Positions 9,028-19,889 of a stretch of 64,000 nt of DNA are shown here, piece by piece (positions within the stretch are counted from its first letter, which is position 1; each line of letters opens with the position of its first letter). The DNA is from Planctomycetota bacterium (GTDB taxonomy: Bacteria > Planctomycetota > UBA1135 > UBA2386). The notes beneath the pieces were generated by a model. The model did not search any database. It was not told where the DNA came from and worked only from the letters and a program-made list of their open reading frames with translations. The stretch is taken from the NCBI GenBank assembly GCA_014192625.1, contig BJHM01000010.1:1-64000 (forward strand), read 5' to 3'. The position numbers and the translations under genes were made by a program.

Positions 9028-11648
9028 TGGATGAACTGAAACTCTTTACGGTTCACGAGGACGTGTGCGAGTTCGGCCCATGCGTCTGTGCTGCGCGCCC
9101 CGGCAAGATGCGCGTTGAGGAACGCATTGCAGTCGGTGGCCTCGTCAGGTGATGGGTTGCGCGCGAAGGCCGCGAGGAACAGTTGATCGAGCGGGTCTTT
9201 TTTTTGGTTGCCTTGCAGCATGAGTGCGTGCTCTGCAGCCAGCCGCGCCATGCTGTGCGTGAAGCGATCGTTCAGCAGTGCGAGTGACTGCGCTGGCACG
9301 TTGCTGACGTTGCGCGCGCCGACAGTTGCGAACGGCTGCGGGGTGTCAAATGTGGCAAGTAAGTCATCCAGGAAATTGCGTCGCACGGCGAGGTAGATGC
9401 TGCGGCGGCCATAGCCATCGAGTGGCCCTGATTCTGCCGGTTTGCCACGGGCGCGGTCGTCGGAATCGAGCGGCACGGGCACCGAGGGGCCGCCCATTCG
9501 CGCATCCAGGCGACCTGCAAAGCTCAGCAGTGAATCGCGCAGTGCTTCCCCTTCGAGTCGTCGCAGGTTTTGTCGGTGCAGCAGCAAGTTGTCGGGATCG
9601 ATGGCCTGTGCTGCCTCGCTCTCATCGTTGCTGGCAAGGCCATAGGTGCGACTGAGGACGATGCGCCGAATGGTGCGCTTCCATGACCAGCCATTCGCCA
9701 TGGCGGCTAAGGCAAGGTGATCAAGCAGCTGAGGATTTGACGGCAGATCGCCGAGGCGGCCAAAGTTGTCGACCGAACGCACCAGACCGCGGCCAAACAG
9801 GTGGTGCCAGATCCGGTTGACGAACACGCGGCTAGGCAATGGGTTGCTCGGCGCGAAGATCGATTCGGCCAACTGCAGGCGGCCGCTGCCGCAGGGCAAT
9901 GTCATGGGGGCACTGCCCGAGACCGCTTCGAGAAATTTACGGGGCGCGAGTTTGCCAAGTTGATCGTGATCGCCGCGCAGGAAGATGTGCTCGTCCTCGC
10001 CGCTGCCATCGGTCATGCCTGGCAGTGTGTCGTTTGGCGGCAGTTGTTCGAGTGCTGCGCGATAGGCTGCGAGGGCGCTTGCCTCTGCAGGGCCATTGGT
10101 CGATAGCGTCACCGAGGCCGATCCCGCGGTGCTGCCGGCGATGGTTTCGTCGGCAGTTTTTCGCGGCGGCTCATTCTGTGTCGAATAATAAATGCGGCGC
10201 ACTGCGAGCCAGCCATCGCTCGGATACTCACTGTTTTCGTGATCCGGATCGGCCAGGTCTTGGGTGGGTTGATCGATGCACTGCAGGTGCGCACGCGAGC
10301 CGCGCCACCGTTGCAATGAGAAGGTGATCCAGTGCGGATTTGGATTGTTGACGGCGCGGTGCAGCTCGCCATACAGCGGATCGCGCAACAGATTAAAGCC
10401 ATCAACCACGAGCAACAAACGGGCGTTTTCGCCGGCGACCTCGACGTGCAGGTAGTCCTCAAGGATCGTGAAATCCGGCGACAGCAGGATGCCGGTTGCT
10501 TGCGAGCCAGTGCTAGTGCTCATCGCCCAACTGCCCGGCAATTGGTGCAACGTTACGGAGTGTTCGTTTTGGCGGATCACGAATGGGCCGGTGCATGGGG
10601 CGCTGCAGAAGCCAGTCCCGATCGTTGTGAAGCCAGTTGGCAGCGCCGGCGCGCCACAGTCACCCAGCAGCCGGTCCGTGCTGCGCAGCGGTGGCAGTGC
10701 TACCGGCTGCAAGCCCGGCATCGTTGCCAGTGCGGCAAGCTGTTGGTGGGCATTGCGCGCCAGTAAAAGCGCCGCCGCATTGACAACATGCAGCGGTTGT
10801 TGCACGTAGCGGGAACTCTTCACGAAGCCATAGAACGCGTAGTAGTCGGCAGTGCGGATTGCATCGAACTTGTGATCGTGGCAGCGGGCGCAGGCCACGG
10901 TCATGCCGATGAAGGCTTTGCTGAGCACGTCCACCTGATTGTCGATTCGGTTCGCTTGATGCTGTTTTGCATCCACTGGCGAATGGGTCTGTTCGGCAAA
11001 CCACCAGAACGCGGTGCCCTGGACCGATTCGTTGCGATTGGTGGTTTTCTCGATGCGCGGTTTTGTCAGCAGATCGCCGGCGATGTGTTCTGTGCCGAAT
11101 TGATCGAATGACACATCGCTGTTGAATGCGCGAATCACGTAGTCGCGATAGCGCCACGCATTTGGCATCGGGAAATCAAACTCGTGTCCCAGCGACTCGG
11201 CATAGCGCACGATGTCGAGCCAGTGACGGCCCCAGCGTTCGCCGAAATGCGGGCTGTCGAGAAGTGCGTCGACAACGAGCGCTCTGGCCGGCAACGAGTG
11301 GTCGGACAGAAAACTAACGACCTCGGCGCTGCTTGGTGGCAGCCCCGTGAGATCAAAGTGTACGCGGCGCAGCCAGGCGGAAGGTGCGGCATCGGCGGTG
11401 GGCGCGAGATTGCGGCTCTCGAGTGCCGCAAGGATGAAGTTGTCGATCGGATCCAGCGGCCAATCTGTGGTGCGCACAGTTGGTGTAGGTGCCGCCTTGA
11501 CCGGCTGCCATGCCCAGTGCCGTTGGCGCTCGGTGAAATCAAATGGCGCGTCGCCAGGCACGGTGTTTTGTGCCAAAAGCATGGCACTGGTGATGAGCTT
11601 TAGCCCAGCGATTGCCAGCACCCGAACAGAATCTTGAGCCATGGACAT
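9024..11648 (-). CDS. PSD1 protein (DUF1549 + DUF1553), no N-terminal cytochrome domain
   Basis: About 874 residues. Possible starts are GTG 11651, ATG 11648 and ATG 11642; all leave a signal-like segment VLAIAGLKLITSAMLLAQ. The DUF1549 region begins around WPLDPIDNFILAALESRNL (about 64-82) and includes HFDLTGLPPS, the FGERWGRHWLDIVRYAES signature and CARCHDHKFDAI (about 254-265). The DUF1553 region spans about 600-850, with RVFVNRIWHHLFGRGLV and SLALLNDRFT. The usual N-terminal PSCyt1 cytochrome-c-like domain is missing, so this is the short version of the family. The gene is translationally coupled to the DUF1501 gene. The pair is typical of planctomycetes and of unknown reaction. Confidence 0.92.
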   Translation of the reverse strand: MSMAQDSVRVLAIAGLKLITSAMLLAQNTVPGDAPFDFTERQRHWAWQPVKAAPTPTVRTTDWPLDPIDNFILAALESRNLAPTADAAPSAWLRRVHFDLTGLPPSSAEVVSFLSDHSLPARALVVDALLDSPHFGERWGRHWLDIVRYAESLGHEFDFPMPNAWRYRDYVIRAFNSDVSFDQFGTEHIAGDLLTKPRIEKTTNRNESVQGTAFWWFAEQTHSPVDAKQHQANRIDNQVDVLSKAFIGMTVACARCHDHKFDAIRTADYYAFYGFVKSSRYVQQPLHVVNAAALLLARNAHQQLAALATMPGLQPVALPPLRSTDRLLGDCGAPALPTGFTTIGTGFCSAPCTGPFVIRQNEHSVTLHQLPGSWAMSTSTGSQATGILLSPDFTILEDYLHVEVAGENARLLLVVDGFNLLRDPLYGELHRAVNNPNPHWITFSLQRWRGSRAHLQCIDQPTQDLADPDHENSEYPSDGWLAVRRIYYSTQNEPPRKTADETIAGSTAGSASVTLSTNGPAEASALAAYRAALEQLPPNDTLPGMTDGSGEDEHIFLRGDHDQLGKLAPRKFLEAVSGSAPMTLPCGSGRLQLAESIFAPSNPLPSRVFVNRIWHHLFGRGLVRSVDNFGRLGDLPSNPQLLDHLALAAMANGWSWKRTIRRIVLSRTYGLASNDESEAAQAIDPDNLLLHRQNLRRLEGEALRDSLLSFAGRLDARMGGPSVPVPLDSDDRARGKPAESGPLDGYGRRSIYLAVRRNFLDDLLATFDTPQPFATVGARNVSNVPAQSLALLNDRFTHSMARLAAEHALMLQGNQKKDPLDQLFLAAFARNPSPDEATDCNAFLNAHLAGARSTDAWAELAHVLVNRKEFQFIQ

Positions 11649-11746
11649 CACGGCTTTGAGGTTAGCACATCTTCACTATGGCAGGACCTTTCCTGCGCCG
11701 GTACTTGCGCCGGTGTTTGCTACGTCCATGATCCGCGCTGAGCCGA

Positions 11747-12643
11747 ATGAAGAACCCTGTAAAAAAGTCCTCGCGATCTGTCGGCAGAAGTCCCAAGTCT
11801 CAAGACCAAGAACCAGCGAGCAAGCCAGCCGGCGGGCAGGTCGAGAGGCTGCGCACGGTTCAAGTGGCAGCAGTTGCGCACGGTAAATCACTGTTGCCGT
11901 TGGCAGGCCACACAGCGCTGGTCACTGGCAGCAGCAGGGGGCTTGGCAAGGCCATGGCGATGGCGCTCGGTGCGGCCGGCGCAAAAGTGGCGATCAACTA
12001 CCAGAATGGTCACGAGAAGGCCGAGCAAGTCTTCGCTGAGTTCAAGGGTCTTGGCTATCAAGGCGGCTTGTTTCGCGGTGACGTGATCGACGCATCCGAC
12101 ACCAAGCGGTTGGTGCGCGAGGTAGGCAAGCAGCTTGGCCCAGTCGACATCCTCGTGATCAGTGCAACGCCCGATCAGCCGCATAAGCCGATCGAGGAAT
12201 ATGACTGGGCGTTTTATCAGTCGATGCTCGACTTCTTCGTCAAGTCGCCATACCTGCTCACGCGCGAAGCGTTGCCGATGATGAAGCAGCAGCGTTGGGG
12301 CCGGATCATCAACATCGGCAGCGAAGTGTTTCGGCTCGGGGTGCCCAACTTCAGTGCCTACGTCGCCGCCAAAGGTGCGCAGACTGGCTGGACGCGGAGC
12401 ATGGCCCGCGAACTGGCGCCTCATAACATCACGGTCAACATGGTGTCGCCAGGCTGGATCCCGGTGGAGCGCCACGCCAACGATTCGCAGCGCGATAAAG
12501 ATTGTTACCTAGCAACCATCCCGATGCTTCGTTGGGGGGTGCCCGCCGACATTGGTGGGATCATCTCGTTCCTCGCGAGTGACGCGGCCTCATTCATCAC
12601 TGGTCAAGACGTTGCCGTGAACGGCGGCGTGACCGTCTGCTGA
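11747..12643 (+). CDS. SDR-family oxidoreductase
   Basis: 298 residues. The classical SDR pattern is complete: dinucleotide-binding TGSSRGLG (about 60-67), INIGS with the catalytic Ser, and YVAAK with the Tyr/Lys pair. An Asp-rich GDVIDASD segment and a C-terminal FITGQDVAVNGGVT match FabG-like enzymes, and the cofactor is NAD(P)(H). The first 50 residues are basic, Lys/Ser-rich and unlike the family, so the true start may lie nearer residue 40-50; no in-frame site is clearly better. The gene precedes a sugar ABC transporter by 17 bp, and the substrate may be the imported sugar or its product. FabG-like lipid roles cannot be excluded. Confidence 0.85.
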   Translation: MKNPVKKSSRSVGRSPKSQDQEPASKPAGGQVERLRTVQVAAVAHGKSLLPLAGHTALVTGSSRGLGKAMAMALGAAGAKVAINYQNGHEKAEQVFAEFKGLGYQGGLFRGDVIDASDTKRLVREVGKQLGPVDILVISATPDQPHKPIEEYDWAFYQSMLDFFVKSPYLLTREALPMMKQQRWGRIINIGSEVFRLGVPNFSAYVAAKGAQTGWTRSMARELAPHNITVNMVSPGWIPVERHANDSQRDKDCYLATIPMLRWGVPADIGGIISFLASDAASFITGQDVAVNGGVTVC

Positions 12644-12660
12644 TCCCAAGGATTCCTGCC

Positions 12661-13695
12661 ATGCATCTACTGCTCGCCCATGCCGTTCTCCTGCTTGCGA
12701 CGATTGTCTGCGCGCCATTGAGCTCGCAGGATCCCGTTGCCGTGCCGACGAAGAAGCCGAGGCTCGCCTTCGTCACCAATTGCGTGGCGGAGTTCTGGAC
12801 CGTGGCGACGTTTGGCGTCGAAGCAGCGAAGAAGGAATTTGCAGTCGATGCCGTGGTGCGTATGCCGCCCAATGGCACCGCCGAAGAACAGCAGCGGATC
12901 CTGGAGGACCTTTTGGCCAAGGGCGTGCAGGGCATCGCGCTGAGTCCCAAGGATCCGGAGAACATGACTGCGCTACTTGACAAGGTTGCGGCACGCGCAG
13001 TGTTGATCACGCAGGACTCCGACGCGCCAAAGAGCAAGCGCTTGTGCTATGTCGGGATGGACAACTATGACGCGGGCCGCATGTGCGGTCAGCTGGTGAA
13101 GGAAGCGCTGCCAAATGGTGGCGCGATTGTCGTGCTGGTTGGCAATCTCGATCAGGACAATGCGCGCCGCCGCCGTCAGGGCGTGATCGACGAGTTGCTG
13201 GATCGCTCGCATGACTCCATGCGGTTTGACGCGCAGGATGCGACCCTGAAGGGCGGTGCATACGAGATCCGCGCGACCTTTACCGATCAGTTTGATCGGC
13301 AGAAGGGCAAGGCTGCGGCGCAGGATGCGATGGTGCGATTTAGCGACCTCGCCTGCATGGTTGGTCTTTACGAATATGAGCCGCCGTTGATTCTGGAAGC
13401 GGTCAAGTCGGCCAGCAAGCTCGGCAAGATTGCGATCGTCGCGTTTGATGAGAACGAGGCGACGTTGCAGGGCATCCTCGATGGCCACATCCACGGCACC
13501 GTGGTGCAGAACCCATATGAATACGGTCGCCGCTCGCTGCAACTGTTGAGTGAGCTATTGCGCGAGAGTGATCCGACGAAGCGCGCCGCATTGCTGCCAA
13601 AAGGCGGGTTCCTCGACATCCCAGCGCGTCAGATCCGCAAGGACAACGCCAAGGCGTTCTGGGATGACCTAAAGCAGAAGACCGGCAAGAAGTGA
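12661..13695 (+). CDS. Sugar ABC transporter substrate-binding protein (ribose type)
   Basis: 344 residues with a Shine-Dalgarno AAGGA at 12648-12652, 8 bases before the ATG. A cleavable signal (HLLLAHAVLLLATIVCAPL) leads into a periplasmic binding protein type I fold: KPRLAFVTNCVAEFWTVATF, a first lobe with GVQGIALSPKDPENM, and YVGMDNYDAGRMCGQLV at the domain crossover. This arrangement matches the RbsB-like Peripla_BP_4 family. It delivers a monosaccharide to the permease and ATPase encoded just downstream. The specific sugar cannot be told from the sequence. Confidence 0.9.
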   Translation: MHLLLAHAVLLLATIVCAPLSSQDPVAVPTKKPRLAFVTNCVAEFWTVATFGVEAAKKEFAVDAVVRMPPNGTAEEQQRILEDLLAKGVQGIALSPKDPENMTALLDKVAARAVLITQDSDAPKSKRLCYVGMDNYDAGRMCGQLVKEALPNGGAIVVLVGNLDQDNARRRRQGVIDELLDRSHDSMRFDAQDATLKGGAYEIRATFTDQFDRQKGKAAAQDAMVRFSDLACMVGLYEYEPPLILEAVKSASKLGKIAIVAFDENEATLQGILDGHIHGTVVQNPYEYGRRSLQLLSELLRESDPTKRAALLPKGGFLDIPARQIRKDNAKAFWDDLKQKTGKK

Positions 13696-13702
13696 GGCGG
13701 TG

Positions 13703-15190
13703 ATGCGCCGACCGTTGCTCGAAGTCCTCGGGATCTACAAGTCCTTCCCAGGCGTGCGTGCGCTGCAGGATGTTCGTCTTTCGCTCGGCCACGGCGAAGT
13801 GCTTGCACTGATCGGCGAGAACGGTGCCGGCAAGAGTACGTTGATGAAGATTCTGGCCGGTGTGCACAGGCCGGATGCGGGCGTGTTGCTGCTCGACGGC
13901 GCGCCGGTCACACTGCCATCGCCGCGCGCGGCACTCGACCTAGGCATCGCGCTGATTCACCAGGAACTGAATCTTTGCGACAACCTCTCGGTAGCTGGCT
14001 CCCTGTTCCTTGGCCGCGAACTGCGGAGCGGGCCGTTCTTGCAGCGACGAGCGATGGAGCACGCAGCGCGTGCGGTGCTCCTGCGCGTTGGACTTGATGT
14101 GGATCCACGGCGACTCGTCGACACCTTGGCGCCTGCTCAGAAGCAATTGCTGGAGATCTCGCGCGCGCTGCTTGGCAAGGCACGCATTCTCATCATGGAT
14201 GAGCCGACTTCGAGCCTGACGCAGATTGAGGCGGAGCGACTGTTCGCGGTGGTGGGCGAGTTGACGGCCGCAGGCGTTGGCGTGATCTACATCAGCCATC
14301 GGCTCAATGAGGTGACCGCAATTGCCGATCGCGTAGTGGTCTTGCGCGACGGCCGCAATGCCGGCGAGATCAACGGGGTAGATGCGACAAACGATCGCAT
14401 GGTGTCGATGATGGTTGGGCGATCCTTGTCCGGTGTGCGGCGTGTCCCGCATGAACCGGGTGAAGAGGTCCTGTCGGTGCAGGGTTTGCGCACCGCTGCA
14501 TGGCCGGCAGCGCAGTGTGACCTGTCACTGCGAACGGGCGAAGTGGTCGGCATCGCCGGATTGCTTGGCGCTGGTCGCACAGAATTGCTGCGCGCCTTGG
14601 TTGGTGCCGATCGCGTGTTGTCTGGTTCGATCACCTGCGGTGGGGTTTTGTTGTCCGGTCATGGTCCAGCGGTAGCAGCGGCGGCCGGGCTGGTGCTGGT
14701 GCCAGAGGATCGCAAACAACAGGGCCTCATCCTGTCGATGAACGTGCGTGAAAACCTGTCATTGCCGACGCTGCGAAGTCGCGGCGTGCTGGTGGATCGC
14801 GAATACGAACGTGAACTCACCGAGTCAAAGATTCGAGACTTGGCGATAGCGACTCCACACGGCGAGCAGCGCGCCGGTGCGCTGTCGGGCGGCAATCAGC
14901 AAAAGATCGTGATCGGCAAGTGGCTCGCTGCAGCGCCCAAGGTGTTGCTATTGGATGAGCCGACGCGCGGCGTGGATGTCGGTGCGCGGGCTGAGATTTA
15001 TGCGCGATTGCATGATTTGGCGGCCACTGGGCTAGCGGTCTTGTTCGTCAGCAGTGAGCTTGCTGAAGTGTTGACGCTGGCCGATCGCGTGCTGGTCATG
15101 CATGAAGGCCGCATTCAAGGGACGCTCGGTTTTGCAGAAATGACCGAGCAGACGATCATGACGCTGGCCACTGGAACGGGGGCCGCATGA
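13703..15190 (+). CDS. Sugar ABC transporter ATP-binding protein (RbsA/MglA type)
   Basis: About 495 residues with two fused ATPase halves; starts are ATG 13703 or GTG 13700. The N-half has a canonical Walker A (GENGAGKST) and Walker B (ILIMDEPTSSLT), with the family-specific signature LAPAQKQLLEISRAL. The C-half has the altered Walker A GLLGAGRTEL and an intact LSGGNQQK signature with LLLDEPTRGVDVGA. This asymmetric pattern defines the RbsA/MglA/XylG group of monosaccharide importers. The gene lies between the binding protein and the permease and overlaps the permease start by 4 bp. Confidence 0.95.
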   Translation: MRRPLLEVLGIYKSFPGVRALQDVRLSLGHGEVLALIGENGAGKSTLMKILAGVHRPDAGVLLLDGAPVTLPSPRAALDLGIALIHQELNLCDNLSVAGSLFLGRELRSGPFLQRRAMEHAARAVLLRVGLDVDPRRLVDTLAPAQKQLLEISRALLGKARILIMDEPTSSLTQIEAERLFAVVGELTAAGVGVIYISHRLNEVTAIADRVVVLRDGRNAGEINGVDATNDRMVSMMVGRSLSGVRRVPHEPGEEVLSVQGLRTAAWPAAQCDLSLRTGEVVGIAGLLGAGRTELLRALVGADRVLSGSITCGGVLLSGHGPAVAAAAGLVLVPEDRKQQGLILSMNVRENLSLPTLRSRGVLVDREYERELTESKIRDLAIATPHGEQRAGALSGGNQQKIVIGKWLAAAPKVLLLDEPTRGVDVGARAEIYARLHDLAATGLAVLFVSSELAEVLTLADRVLVMHEGRIQGTLGFAEMTEQTIMTLATGTGAA

Positions 15191-16170
15191 AGAAGCTGAT
15201 CGGCATCGCTTCACTGCTGCTGCTCGTTGTGGTGATCGCGTCGCTGCTGTCGCGCGACCCAGAGACTGGCACCCACACATTTCTGACCGCCTACAACATC
15301 GAAAACCTGCTGCAGCGCATTGGCATGTTTGGCGTGCTCAGCATCGCCGCGATGTTTGTGATTGTGACTGGCGGTATCGACCTGTCGATCGGGGCGGTGG
15401 TTTGCGTGGTTGGTTGCGTATTGCCATGGCTCACGCGCGACCTCGGCTGGTCGCCATACCTGGCATTGCCGGCAGCGCTGTTGCTAGCTGGTTGCATTGG
15501 TCTGTGGCACGGCCTGTTGGTCACTTGGCTCGGGCTGCAATCGTTCGTGGTAACTCTGTGTGGCCTGTTGATCTATCGCGGTTTGATGCGTTGGTTCACA
15601 CACGACCAGACGATGGGCTTTGGCAGTAGTGGTGATGGTCTGCGCTATCTTGCCACGGGTCGCATCCAGGTGACCGCGACCTTCGGCTTGCCGGTCGCCG
15701 CGCTGTTGTTGCTGGTCGTGGCGATTTTGGCGGCAGTGTTTATGAATCGCACCGTTTGGGGGCGACAACTGTTCGCGCTGGGTCGCAACGAGGAGGCGGC
15801 GCGTTTTTCTGGCGTGCCGACGCGGCGACTCTCGCTGCTGGCTTACGTTTTGTGCTCGCTGTTGGCTGGGCTTGGCGGCGCGCTGTTCGTACTCGACGTG
15901 AACTCCGCGCAAGCGTCGAGCTTTGGCAATTTCTATGAGCTTTATGCAATCGCTGGCGCGGTGCTTGGTGGCGTAGCACTTCGTGGCGGCGAGGGCACCG
16001 TAATCGGCGTGGTGCTCGGTGCGGCGCTCATGCAGGTGCTGTCGAATGCGATCAATCTAGTCGCCGATAGCACGCAACTTGAGTTTGCAGTGGTTGGCGC
16101 AGTGATCCTGTTCGGCGCGGCTGCCGATGAAGGGGTGCGCAAACTGCTCAGTCGGCGCCGCGCAAGCTGA
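15187..16170 (+). CDS. Sugar ABC transporter permease (RbsC type)
   Basis: 327 residues with about eight to ten hydrophobic helices. Family landmarks are VTGGIDLSIGAVV in the first third and ALGRNEEAARFSGV in the second half, followed by a Gly-rich segment GAVLGGVALRGGEGTV. It forms the membrane channel of the importer with the upstream ATPase and binding protein. The start ATG overlaps the stop of the ATPase gene (ATGA, 15187-15190), so synthesis of the two subunits is coupled. No kinase or catabolic gene follows on this strand. Confidence 0.95.
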   Translation: MKKLIGIASLLLLVVVIASLLSRDPETGTHTFLTAYNIENLLQRIGMFGVLSIAAMFVIVTGGIDLSIGAVVCVVGCVLPWLTRDLGWSPYLALPAALLLAGCIGLWHGLLVTWLGLQSFVVTLCGLLIYRGLMRWFTHDQTMGFGSSGDGLRYLATGRIQVTATFGLPVAALLLLVVAILAAVFMNRTVWGRQLFALGRNEEAARFSGVPTRRLSLLAYVLCSLLAGLGGALFVLDVNSAQASSFGNFYELYAIAGAVLGGVALRGGEGTVIGVVLGAALMQVLSNAINLVADSTQLEFAVVGAVILFGAAADEGVRKLLSRRRAS

Positions 16171-16182
16171 GCAGCAGACAGC

Positions 16183-16527
16183 TCAACCTTTGAAGGCGAG
16201 TCCGCAGTCCGGGCAGCGCACTGCATTTGCGGTTGCGAAGGATGCTCCGCACGCCGGGCAGTTGGTAGTTTTACTGTCAAAGTCCGCAACGCCGGAAGCA
16301 GCGCCGCCACCGCCGGTGACCAACGATTGCTCGTATTCGGTGAGTATCAATTCTGCCCTAGGCTGATCTGTGCTCGCGACCGCGAGCCAGGCTTTCGGTC
16401 CGCCTCAACCGCCTGCCAGGGGCACAGTCCAAGCTTTCACGCCGCCGCGCTCAAGGACCCGTTGTAGTTCGGTTGCGATGTCGAGATTGCCGTGAAAGAT
16501 CACGGCTGGTGTCGGTGCTTTGGTCAT
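16183..16527 (-). pseudogene. DUF2007-like/zinc-ribbon small protein interrupted by in-frame TGA
   Basis: Read from ATG 16527 on the minus strand, a 40-codon segment (APTPAVIFHGNLDIATELQR, then a Gly-rich end PLAGG) stops at TGA 16405-16407. The same frame continues without a gap for 73 more codons (GGPKAWLAVASTDQPRAEL ...), ending in a treble-clef-like zinc ribbon, CPACGASF ... RCPDCGLAF, with stop at 16183. The two parts join into one plausible protein: an N-terminal signal-transducer-like (DUF2007) domain and a C-terminal zinc ribbon. A single base change (GGA or CGA to TGA) explains the break. No restart codon with a ribosome site is evident after the TGA. It could be a pseudogene, a sequencing error or, less likely, recoding. 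Confidence 0.6.
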
Positions 16528-16556
16528 GACTTAATCAATTCGTATTGGCGCAGCTA

Positions 16557-18137
<1,581 letters not shown>

Positions 18138-18413
18138 TGGCGGATTGTTGGCGGGGCCGTTTTTTTGGTCGGTCCAAGCAATGGAAGGGCAAAGAGGGTA
18201 CCGGTCCACGGGCCTGTGTCACCAGTTCTTAGCGCGGGTTCTTACCGAAAATGTGCCAGCATTCGTAGGGCCGCCGTTGAATCCGGCCGTTCATCCCGCA
18301 TGCCAAGCGCGTGCGCAAAAAGGCGGGGAGTCGGTTTGGGCGCTGCAAAACCGCACCAACTAGGTCGCTCGGCAGCAACCAGAGCCCGCCCCCAGCGTTG
18401 CGAAGCCGGCAGG
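18138..18413. other. Intergenic region upstream of pckA
   Basis: This 276-base stretch separates the start of pckA from the end of msrA, both on the minus strand. It must hold the pckA promoter. I see no convincing sigma-70 or sigma-54 promoter, RNA gene or hairpin in it, and no coding frame with family resemblance. Confidence 0.4.
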
Positions 18414-19145
18414 CTACTTGGGCGGTGAATCGAGGCCTAACTTCTTCAACTTCGGCGGGATCAACGCTCGGCAGTATGAGTTGGTCGGGTTGTTGTTGAA
18501 GTAGTTCTGGTGGTAGCCCTCGGCGAGCCAGAACGTCGTCGCAGCAGTAAACTCGGTGACGATCGGCGCTGACCAGTGTGACTTTGCCCGTTCCATCGCC
18601 GCGAGCGCGGCCTTTTGCTGCGCATCGGAATAGTAGAAGACCACCGAGCGATACTGCGTGCCCTGGTCGTTGCCCTGGCGGTTTTTCGTGGTTGGATCAT
18701 GGGCCAAGAAAAACCAGTCGCACAGTTTTTCATAGGGCAGCTTCGCAGGGTCAAACTGCACGCGCACCACCTCGGCGTGCCCTGTGGTGCCGGAGCAGAC
18801 GTTGTCGTAGGTCGGCTGTGTCGCAAGACCGCCCATGTATCCGCTCTCGATTTTTATCACGCCATCGATTCGTTGCAGCACGGCCTCAATGCACCAGAAG
18901 CAGCCAGCACCGAACGTCGCGGTCTCTGTCGCGCCTTGGGATTTATTATTCACACTATTTTCTGGCTGGGTTTTGGCTTCGACATTGCGCTCGGACGCAG
19001 CAGTTTGCTGCGCTACCGCAGGTGAGATCGGTTTTTCATGCGGTGCCGGTTGCGCGGGGCTACTGCCGGTGCAGCTGGCAAGGTGGCAGGCACACAGCAG
19101 CGAAATCAGGGGTGCCCAGAGGCTGCTTCGGGACGGTTTTGTCAT
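18414..19145 (-). CDS. msrA: Peptide methionine sulfoxide reductase MsrA, lipoprotein form
   Basis: 243 residues. An N-terminal lipoprotein signal ends in LASC (Cys25), followed by a 50-residue low-complexity linker and the catalytic domain. The active-site motif GCFWC is at 81-85, and SGYMGG, TGHAEVVRV, FFLAHDPTTKNRQGND and the terminal EGYHQNYF complete the MsrA pattern. It reduces methionine-S-sulfoxide in proteins. The lipid anchor places it at the periplasmic face of an envelope membrane, where it would repair oxidised exported proteins. It is divergent from the RRM gene at 19353, and no MsrB is encoded nearby. Confidence 0.96.
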   Translation of the reverse strand: MTKPSRSSLWAPLISLLCACHLASCTGSSPAQPAPHEKPISPAVAQQTAASERNVEAKTQPENSVNNKSQGATETATFGAGCFWCIEAVLQRIDGVIKIESGYMGGLATQPTYDNVCSGTTGHAEVVRVQFDPAKLPYEKLCDWFFLAHDPTTKNRQGNDQGTQYRSVVFYYSDAQQKAALAAMERAKSHWSAPIVTEFTAATTFWLAEGYHQNYFNNNPTNSYCRALIPPKLKKLGLDSPPK

Positions 19146-19352
19146 TGCCTAATGGTCGGTTCGCCGGGCGGCTAAAGAAAGATGCGTTGAGGTTTCGTCA
19201 GGCGGAGGCTTTCAGTCTGTCGGGTTGACCTTATCATATTTGCAGGTCACGGCGCGATGCCTTGACCCCGCACAGACCGGCCTGGATCAAGCGACTTCTT
19301 CAACGGCCTAGTGCGTGCATTCATTTGATCAGCATGAAGAAGTCGGACTGGA

Positions 19353-19889
19353 ATGGGCAAGAGACTCTACGTCGGCAATCTTCCTTATGACACCGATGAA
19401 GGCTCACTCCGCGATGCGTTCGGCCAAGATGGCCGAGTGGTTGCGAGCGTGCACCTCGTCATGGATCGCGAAACGGGTCGTCCCCGAGGCTTCGCATTCG
19501 TCGAAATGCAAACAGACGAAGAGGCGAAGAAGGCAATAGCTGCACTGGACGGCCAGGACTTCCGCGGCCGCATGCTGCGCATCAACGAAGCCGAAGACCG
19601 ACGACCAGGAGGCCCCTCGGGTCCTGGCCGTGGGCCCAACGGGCCACCGCGCAGTGGTGGCTTTTCGGGTTCGCGTCCTGCTGGGCCTGCCGGTGGCGTT
19701 GGCCCACCAAGGCCTGTTGGCGACCTCGGCTCCGGACCACGGCGGCCTAACTTTGGCGCAGACTCCCTGCCGGTCGAAGACCGCAGGAAGTTCGGCGAAA
19801 AGAAAAAGGTCAACCGGAAGCACGATGAGAATCCGGACTTCGGTGGCCGGCGTGGCGACCGTCGATTCGATGACGACGACGAACCCTGA
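19353..19889 (+). CDS. RRM-domain RNA-binding protein with Gly/Pro/Arg-rich tail
   Basis: 178 residues. One RNA recognition motif covers about 3-80, with RNP2 (LYVGNL) and RNP1 (RGFAFVEM) both intact. From about residue 84 the protein is low complexity, rich in Gly, Pro, Arg and Ser, and ends with acidic DDDDEP. This layout is that of bacterial glycine-rich RRM proteins, which bind single-stranded RNA and are often stress- or cold-linked. The stop codon TGA (19887-19889) is part of the first unit of a short tandem repeat that continues into the intergenic region. Confidence 0.92.
   Translation: MGKRLYVGNLPYDTDEGSLRDAFGQDGRVVASVHLVMDRETGRPRGFAFVEMQTDEEAKKAIAALDGQDFRGRMLRINEAEDRRPGGPSGPGRGPNGPPRSGGFSGSRPAGPAGGVGPPRPVGDLGSGPRRPNFGADSLPVEDRRKFGEKKKVNRKHDENPDFGGRRGDRRFDDDDEP

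Noticed and set aside
16405-16407. Reading the TGA as a selenocysteine codon
   Set aside because: The flanking residues are Gly-Gly on both sides with no nearby Cys or redox motif, and no insertion element or sel gene is visible. A nonsense change is simpler.
18138-18413. A sigma-54 promoter before pckA (TGGCAC near 18275 on the minus strand)
   Set aside because: The TGGCAC is followed by CGGT instead of the required GC element at the correct spacing.
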